From: Bacteroidales bacterium
GTDB lineage: Bacteria; Bacteroidota; Bacteroidia; Bacteroidales; UBA932
Length of the DNA: 64,000 nt
Assembly: GCA_015060445.1 (NCBI GenBank)
Contig: SUYL01000002.1
Location: forward strand, 1-64,000
Reading direction: 5' to 3'
The notes beneath the pieces are model-generated. The model did no database searches and was not told where the DNA came from. It saw only the letters and a program-made list of their open reading frames with translations. Positions within the stretch are counted from its first letter, which is position 1; the number at the start of each line of letters is the position of its first letter. Below, in pieces: positions 60,316 through 64,000 of the stretch. A program made the position numbers and the translations under genes.

Positions 60316-60909
60316 ATGAAAGATGCAATAAATACAGAAGGCAAATGGGAGGTGCTCAGCAGCGAGCATCTGTTCCGCAGGCCATGGCTTACAGTAAGGA
60401 AGGATTGTGTAAAGTTGCCTACAGGGCAGATTAATGATGAGTTTTATGTTCTGGAGTATCCCGATTGGGTGAATGTGATAGCCATTACCAAGGATGGTGA
60501 GTATGTTATGGAGAGGCAGTACAGGCATGGCTTGGGAGTTACCTGTTATGAGATTTGTGCTGGTGTAGTGGAGGAGGGGGAACCTCCTCTGGAAGCAGCC
60601 AAAAGGGAACTTCTTGAGGAGACCGGTTATGCCGGAGGGCAGTGGGAGGAGATTATGACCGTTTGCGGCAACTCCTCTACCACCAACAATTATACCCATT
60701 GTTTTGTGGCACGGGGAGTGGAGAAAGTTGCCGGGCAACATCTCGACCGCACTGAGGATATAAAGGTGGAACTCCTTTCCAGGGAGCAGGTGAAGGGGCT
60801 GCTGGTGGATAATCAGTTTACCCAGGCACTTATGGTTGCCCCTTTGTGGAGGCATTTTGCAGGTGAGATCCGGCGTTCCGGGGAGGTTCAGTATTCAGGA
60901 GAGATTTAG
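60316..60909 (+). CDS. Nudix hydrolase, ADP-ribose-pyrophosphatase-like
   Basis: 197 residues from ATG 60316 (the frame opens further upstream at a TTG). The Nudix box is GVVEEGEPPLEAAKRELLEETGY (G-x5-E-x7-REU-x-EE-x-GU). Upstream is the WLTVRKDCVKLPTG and VIAITKDGEYVMERQYRHG pattern of ADP-ribose or sugar-nucleotide hydrolases. It cleaves X-linked nucleoside diphosphates. It lies 55 bp after the alkD-like gene. Confidence 0.88.
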   Translation: MKDAINTEGKWEVLSSEHLFRRPWLTVRKDCVKLPTGQINDEFYVLEYPDWVNVIAITKDGEYVMERQYRHGLGVTCYEICAGVVEEGEPPLEAAKRELLEETGYAGGQWEEIMTVCGNSSTTNNYTHCFVARGVEKVAGQHLDRTEDIKVELLSREQVKGLLVDNQFTQALMVAPLWRHFAGEIRRSGEVQYSGEI

Positions 60910-60962
60910 TTTCCCGACAAGGAAGAAGGGTAATTCGTTTCCCATAATTATAAAATACATGT

Positions 60963-61817
60963 ATGAAACAGTTATGTCTTTTTTTCAACAAATTGTTGAA
61001 GGGTGCGTCATTTGTATTGGCGTTATTTTCAGTTATTGCGGGTATTGTTTCCTGTAATGAAGCAAAAGTTCGGGATATTAAGGTACCCTCTTTGGATAAA
61101 GTTACTACAAAATTGATAGAGCCTGCGTGTGCAGTACCCCAAACATTTTTGGAGAAGTATCCCAGCATTACGGATGGGAATCTTGAGGCGTTTATGGAGG
61201 ATTGGAAGGAATGGTCGTTGCTGATGCAGGAGCATAGCCGCAGTGAAACAGTTGACAGTATTATGACAAGGGTCTTTAAATTGTATCCCGATACAATTGA
61301 TACAGATACTTCCATTTATACAATACTGCCATATTGCGTAAGAGTGAGTTGTTATAGTTTGGAGTTTACCCAAAAGCGGTATGCATCAGATATCTACGGT
61401 TTGCAAGAGGAGAAATTCGTCTTCCCAAATTTTGGATGGACAGGAAGTTGTGCTGTTGTTCCTATGGCCAATACCGGGAAGTCAGTATTGTATATTACGG
61501 GCCAGATAAGGGACAAACTTGTCAGATATACGGGTGGTATTTATTTGAATGGGGACAAGAGGGTATATACAGAGAGTGAAGGGACATTTATGGAAATTGA
61601 TAAGGATAATCTTGCCCGATTGGGCTATTATACAAATACTGCCCGGGGGCATTGGGGCAATTATTGGCATTTCCAGTCAATGCCGACAGTATATCAGATA
61701 CATTTGTTTCCCAATGGAACTATTGTAATGATGCGTAATAACTATGCTTATGGCGAAGATATTTTTATGCATGAATGGAGTGACAAGATAGATGTTCTGA
61801 GTTTTTGGCAAGAATAA
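60963..61817 (+). CDS. Lipoprotein of unknown function
   Basis: 284 residues, N-terminal hydrophobic helix ending in AGIVSC (lipobox Cys near residue 31). The rest is beta-rich with many Tyr and Trp residues (FPNFGWTGSCAVVPMANTGKSVLYITGQIRDKLVRYTGGIYLNGD). No known domain recognised. A GTCGGGA-type heptamer lies in the gap before it. Function unknown. Confidence 0.68.
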   Translation: MKQLCLFFNKLLKGASFVLALFSVIAGIVSCNEAKVRDIKVPSLDKVTTKLIEPACAVPQTFLEKYPSITDGNLEAFMEDWKEWSLLMQEHSRSETVDSIMTRVFKLYPDTIDTDTSIYTILPYCVRVSCYSLEFTQKRYASDIYGLQEEKFVFPNFGWTGSCAVVPMANTGKSVLYITGQIRDKLVRYTGGIYLNGDKRVYTESEGTFMEIDKDNLARLGYYTNTARGHWGNYWHFQSMPTVYQIHLFPNGTIVMMRNNYAYGEDIFMHEWSDKIDVLSFWQE

Positions 61818-61830
61818 TTTTGATTTTTCA

Positions 61831-61888
61831 TGTTACAAATTCCCACCGTTCCCGTGTTGCTTGTGAAGTGAGACAGAAAGAGGTGCTT
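61831..61888 (+). repeat. 58-bp repeat left of the ORF6N gene
   Basis: It starts TGTTACAAAT and includes CTTGTGAAG and GAAAGAGGTG. It is about 83% identical (10 differences by eye) and direct to 62614-62671. A second shorter pair, TGTATGCGSTTTTTCACTTTTT-like, lies inside each copy on the gene side. Confidence 0.75.
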
Positions 61889-61906
61889 TAAAAGTGTATG
61901 CGCTTT

Positions 61907-62476
61907 TCACTTTTTATATCCAATTTTTTTCCTTTCAGAATTGTTTGCACGATCTTTCAGCTTATTTGCCATTTGCGCAAGTGCCATATAAATATCGTCC
62001 AGTTCTTTTCTGGTATCTTCGCTCAAATCGTTTATAGCTTCAAGAGTGCTGGACTCCAGTTCCTCCATTTTACGTTTGATGCCATAGATTTCTTCGGAAA
62101 TAACGGGTGTAATAAATACCATGCGTCGGACAGCTACAAATGCACGCATAATGCGTATGTTAATCTCAATGGCAACCTTGGATCTGAGAACGGAAGAAAG
62201 CATTGCCACTCCCTCTTCAGTAAAGGCGAGTGTTCTATATCTATTACCCCCTCTTTTTGAGGTCGCAATTTGCGACCTTGAACTGTTTTCCAATAAGTTA
62301 CACTCCTCATTTGTCAGTTCAAACATAAAATCTTCCGGGAATCTGTCAATATTTCTCCGTACAGATTCATTAAGTCTTTTTGTCTCTACTCCGTACATTT
62401 TAGCCAGATCTCTATCAAGCATTACCTGTACACCTCTAATCTCATAAATGCAATTTCTTATCTCCTGCAATTCCAT
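61907..62476 (-). CDS. ORF6N-domain protein
   Basis: About 189 residues from ATG 62476 (or 195 from 62494). The ORF6N domain is EIRGVQVMLDRDLAKMYGVETKRLNESVRRNIDRFPEDFMFELT, followed by RYRTLAFTEEGVAMLSSVLRSKVAIEINIRIMRAFV, as in phage antirepressor-like and Bacteroidota proteins. The C-terminal 60 residues are a charged coiled coil. ORF6N proteins bind DNA and often occur in phage or mobile contexts. The gene is bracketed by direct repeats. Confidence 0.87.
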   Translation of the reverse strand: MELQEIRNCIYEIRGVQVMLDRDLAKMYGVETKRLNESVRRNIDRFPEDFMFELTNEECNLLENSSRSQIATSKRGGNRYRTLAFTEEGVAMLSSVLRSKVAIEINIRIMRAFVAVRRMVFITPVISEEIYGIKRKMEELESSTLEAINDLSEDTRKELDDIYMALAQMANKLKDRANNSERKKIGYKK

Positions 62477-62613
62477 ACTAAAATGATTTAGCAATTATGT
62501 GCGCAAAGTGCAAAAAATATTCTTATTCCTATTTTTAAAAAAGAAAAACTTATGCCTGAAAAAGAAAATGTATGCGGTTTTTCACTTTTTTTGTATGAGA
62601 ATTATAAATTTGA

Positions 62614-62671
62614 TGTTACAAATCCACACCTTTTCCGTATTACTTGTGAAGGGAGGCGGAAAGAGGTGTTT
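62614..62671 (+). repeat. 58-bp repeat right of the ORF6N gene
   Basis: Direct partner of 61831-61888. It lies 22 bp before the ECF sigma gene, so it may contribute to that promoter region. Confidence 0.75.
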
Positions 62672-62692
62672 TTCTCCCGACAGTTATTATAG

Positions 62693-63205
62693 ATGACAGC
62701 GCAGGAACTGAATACAGAGTTTGTTGAGGTGAAGGATGCCGCATACAGGTATGCGGCGAGCATGCTCCATAACCGGGAGGAGGCGGAGGATCTGGTGCAG
62801 GATCTGTACGAGAAACTCTGGGGGAGGAGACTCCTGGTGAGGAAGAAGGGGTTTGTGCCGCTGGTTATGGTGAGTGTGAGGAATATGTGTATGGATATTC
62901 TCAGGGCAAGGAGGAGTGAAGAATTGTCGGGAAGAGAAGCGGAGGAGGAGTTCTTGTGGGAGGAGGAGAAGGAGAGGGAGGATATGGCGGCAATTGTGGA
63001 GAAACTGGTGGAGAGGTTGCCGCAGAGGGAGAGGGAGGCGTTCCATTTGAGGGTGGTTGAGGGGCTGGATTATGATGTGGTGGCCCAGATTGTTGGAGTT
63101 AATGAAAGTGCGGCAAGGATGGCCTGTTCAAGGGCCCGCAGTAAAATAAAGGAAGAACTGGTTAAAATTATGGATTATGGAGTGGAAAGAGAAAAGGACA
63201 GATGA
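62693..63205 (+). CDS. ECF-family RNA polymerase sigma factor
   Basis: 170 residues. Region 2 is AAYRYAASMLHNREEAEDLVQDLYEKLW (with the DLVQD motif) and FVPLVMVSVRNMCMDILRARR. Region 4 is VEKLVERLPQREREAFHLRVVEGLDYDVVAQIVGVNESAARMACSRARSKIKEEL. There is no region 3, as in ECF sigmas. These direct transcription in response to envelope signals. The gene overlaps the next one by 29 bp. Confidence 0.92.
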   Translation: MTAQELNTEFVEVKDAAYRYAASMLHNREEAEDLVQDLYEKLWGRRLLVRKKGFVPLVMVSVRNMCMDILRARRSEELSGREAEEEFLWEEEKEREDMAAIVEKLVERLPQREREAFHLRVVEGLDYDVVAQIVGVNESAARMACSRARSKIKEELVKIMDYGVEREKDR

Positions 63206-63521
63206 GGTTTTGCAGCAGTATGTTGCCGCGCAGAGGCGGCAGACTGTGGAGGTGAAACTGAAGGACCGCAGAGCCGGAGAAGGGCTGTTGTGGGGATTCA
63301 GACCGGCGGTTGTGGCAAGGTATTCGGTTGCGGTGGCGGCATCGCTGGTGTTGGGGTTGTTTCTTCTGCTCAATGAGCCCCAAAAGGTGTATGGTTATAT
63401 TAATGAGGTTCCCGTTACAGACAAGGCCCGGGCGGTGGAACTCTCGCAGCAGATGTTTGAGGATCTGGCCCTGGGGATGGCTCCGGCAGAGGATGCATTG
63501 GATAATTTGTTGAAATTGTAA
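63177..63521 (+). CDS. Putative anti-sigma factor or membrane partner
   Basis: 114 residues. A cytoplasmic N-terminus of about 48 residues is followed by one transmembrane helix (SVAVAASLVLGLFLLL) and a periplasmic tail. The size is that of a minimal anti-sigma protein, but no zinc motif HxxxCxxC is visible. The 29-bp overlap with the sigma gene supports functional coupling. The assignment rests on position and topology. Confidence 0.6.
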   Translation: MEWKEKRTDEVLQQYVAAQRRQTVEVKLKDRRAGEGLLWGFRPAVVARYSVAVAASLVLGLFLLLNEPQKVYGYINEVPVTDKARAVELSQQMFEDLALGMAPAEDALDNLLKL

Positions 63522-63533
63522 TTTTTTGATGAT

Positions 63534-64000
63534 ATGAAAAAGTTTGTAGGTTTATTGTTGTTGGTTGCAGGAATTTTTGGTACTGCATTTAAGGCAGATG
63601 CGCAAGGGCTGAAATTGGGTATCCAGGGGATTACTTTTGAACCCGATACTGTGGTTAAGGAGAGTGTAAATTTCCATTCGGCAATTTCTGTAAAAAAGAA
63701 GGAGAAGAGTACAGCCCTTTATATTGGTGGTTCAAAGAGGTCTTCTATAAGGTTGTTTGAGTATGGCTGGAACATGTTGGACAAGGAGATTCCGGGGGAC
63801 TGGTTTGAGATAAACAACTGGAAATCGCAGCAGGTTACAATAAATCCCTTTAATGTGAGCATTACAAATGCCAAGGGGAATGTAGGGCTTTCAATGGCCC
63901 TGGGTCTGAGGGCTAACAACTACAGGTTTGAGAGTGCTTATACAATGGAAGAGGTTGGTGGAGTGGTAAATCCTGTGCCTATTGAGGGGAGAATTAAGAA
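63534..64000 (+). CDS. Secreted/outer-membrane protein, truncated by the window end
   Basis: 155 codons visible from ATG 63534. A signal peptide MKKFVGLLLLVAGIFGTAFKADAQ (cleavage after ADA) is followed by beta-rich sequence (LKLGIQGITFEPDTVVKE, GNVGLSMALGLRANNYRFE), which suggests a small outer-membrane barrel. It lies 12 bp after the membrane partner gene, so it may be a target or sensor in the same ECF operon. The C-terminus is outside the window. Confidence 0.7.
   Translation, partial: MKKFVGLLLLVAGIFGTAFKADAQGLKLGIQGITFEPDTVVKESVNFHSAISVKKKEKSTALYIGGSKRSSIRLFEYGWNMLDKEIPGDWFEINNWKSQQVTINPFNVSITNAKGNVGLSMALGLRANNYRFESAYTMEEVGGVVNPVPIEGRIK

Overview
The window is chromosomal DNA of a member of the Bacteroidota, most likely order Bacteroidales. 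The evidence is a SusC/SusD pair, a TonB/LptC/PpiD/CoaX operon of Bacteroidales type, a Bacteroidota-type FrdA/FrdB pair, and promoters of the TTTG-N19/20-TAnnTTTG type instead of the usual -35/-10. Nearly all genes are intact; the first (SusC C-terminus) and the last (outer-membrane protein) run off the window.

Layout. 1-3.6 kb: end of a nutrient-uptake locus (SusC tail, SusD, accessory lipoprotein) and a DUF4251 protein. 3.6-5.8 kb: YchF and a secreted-type endonuclease/phosphatase family protein. 5.8-13.3 kb: a tight leftward envelope operon (coaX, FadL-like barrel, TPR protein, lptC, CBS/CNNM protein, ppiD), headed by mfd (13.3-16.7 kb). 16.7-17.1 kb: an AT-rich intergenic stretch with DnaA-box-like repeats. 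17.1-19.3 kb: ruvB and a secreted Ntn-hydrolase. 19.4-24.3 kb: a leftward cell-surface sugar cluster (GT2, LPS kinase, UDP-galactopyranose mutase, GH20 hexosaminidase). 24.5-27.2 kb: frdA-frdB without a cytochrome b gene. 27.2-28.9 kb: a REP-associated transposase (RAYT) between two arrays of about 51-bp hairpin repeats. 29-41 kb: housekeeping genes (dmpA-like peptidase, hflX, tonB, mdh, ybeY, mnmG, threonine aldolase, gcvH, ruvA), with a perfect parS site just after mnmG. 41-45.5 kb: sufS, sufE, a DUF59 gene, folK and glyS, with a second hairpin-repeat array between sufS and sufE. 47.4-54.9 kb: a 7.45-kb integrative element in the 3' half of tRNA-Pro(UGG), bounded by identical 47-bp att sites, with a tyrosine integrase, a DUF3853 protein, a P4/D5-type SF3 helicase, iteron-like repeats, a terminase-small-subunit-like protein and an XRE regulator. 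55-64 kb: a tricorn-like protease, an ogt-alkD alkylation-repair pair carrying large in-frame repeat expansions, a Nudix hydrolase, an ORF6N gene flanked by direct repeats, and an ECF sigma/putative anti-sigma/outer-membrane protein operon.

Three signals go beyond gene annotation. (1) G/C strand bias inverts across the window: plus-strand genes on the left are C-rich and those on the right are G-rich. With the DnaA-like boxes between mfd and ruvB and the parS sites near mnmG, this suggests that the window contains or lies beside the chromosome replication origin. (2) The heptamer GTCGGGA/TCCCGAC occurs about 45 times in both orientations, where I estimate about 5 by composition. (3) Repeat-driven expansion is conspicuous: REP/RAYT arrays, a 93-bp in-frame tandem repeat inside ogt, a short-period expansion inside alkD and a low-complexity insertion in sufS. 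All coordinates, counts and family assignments were made by eye, without database searches.
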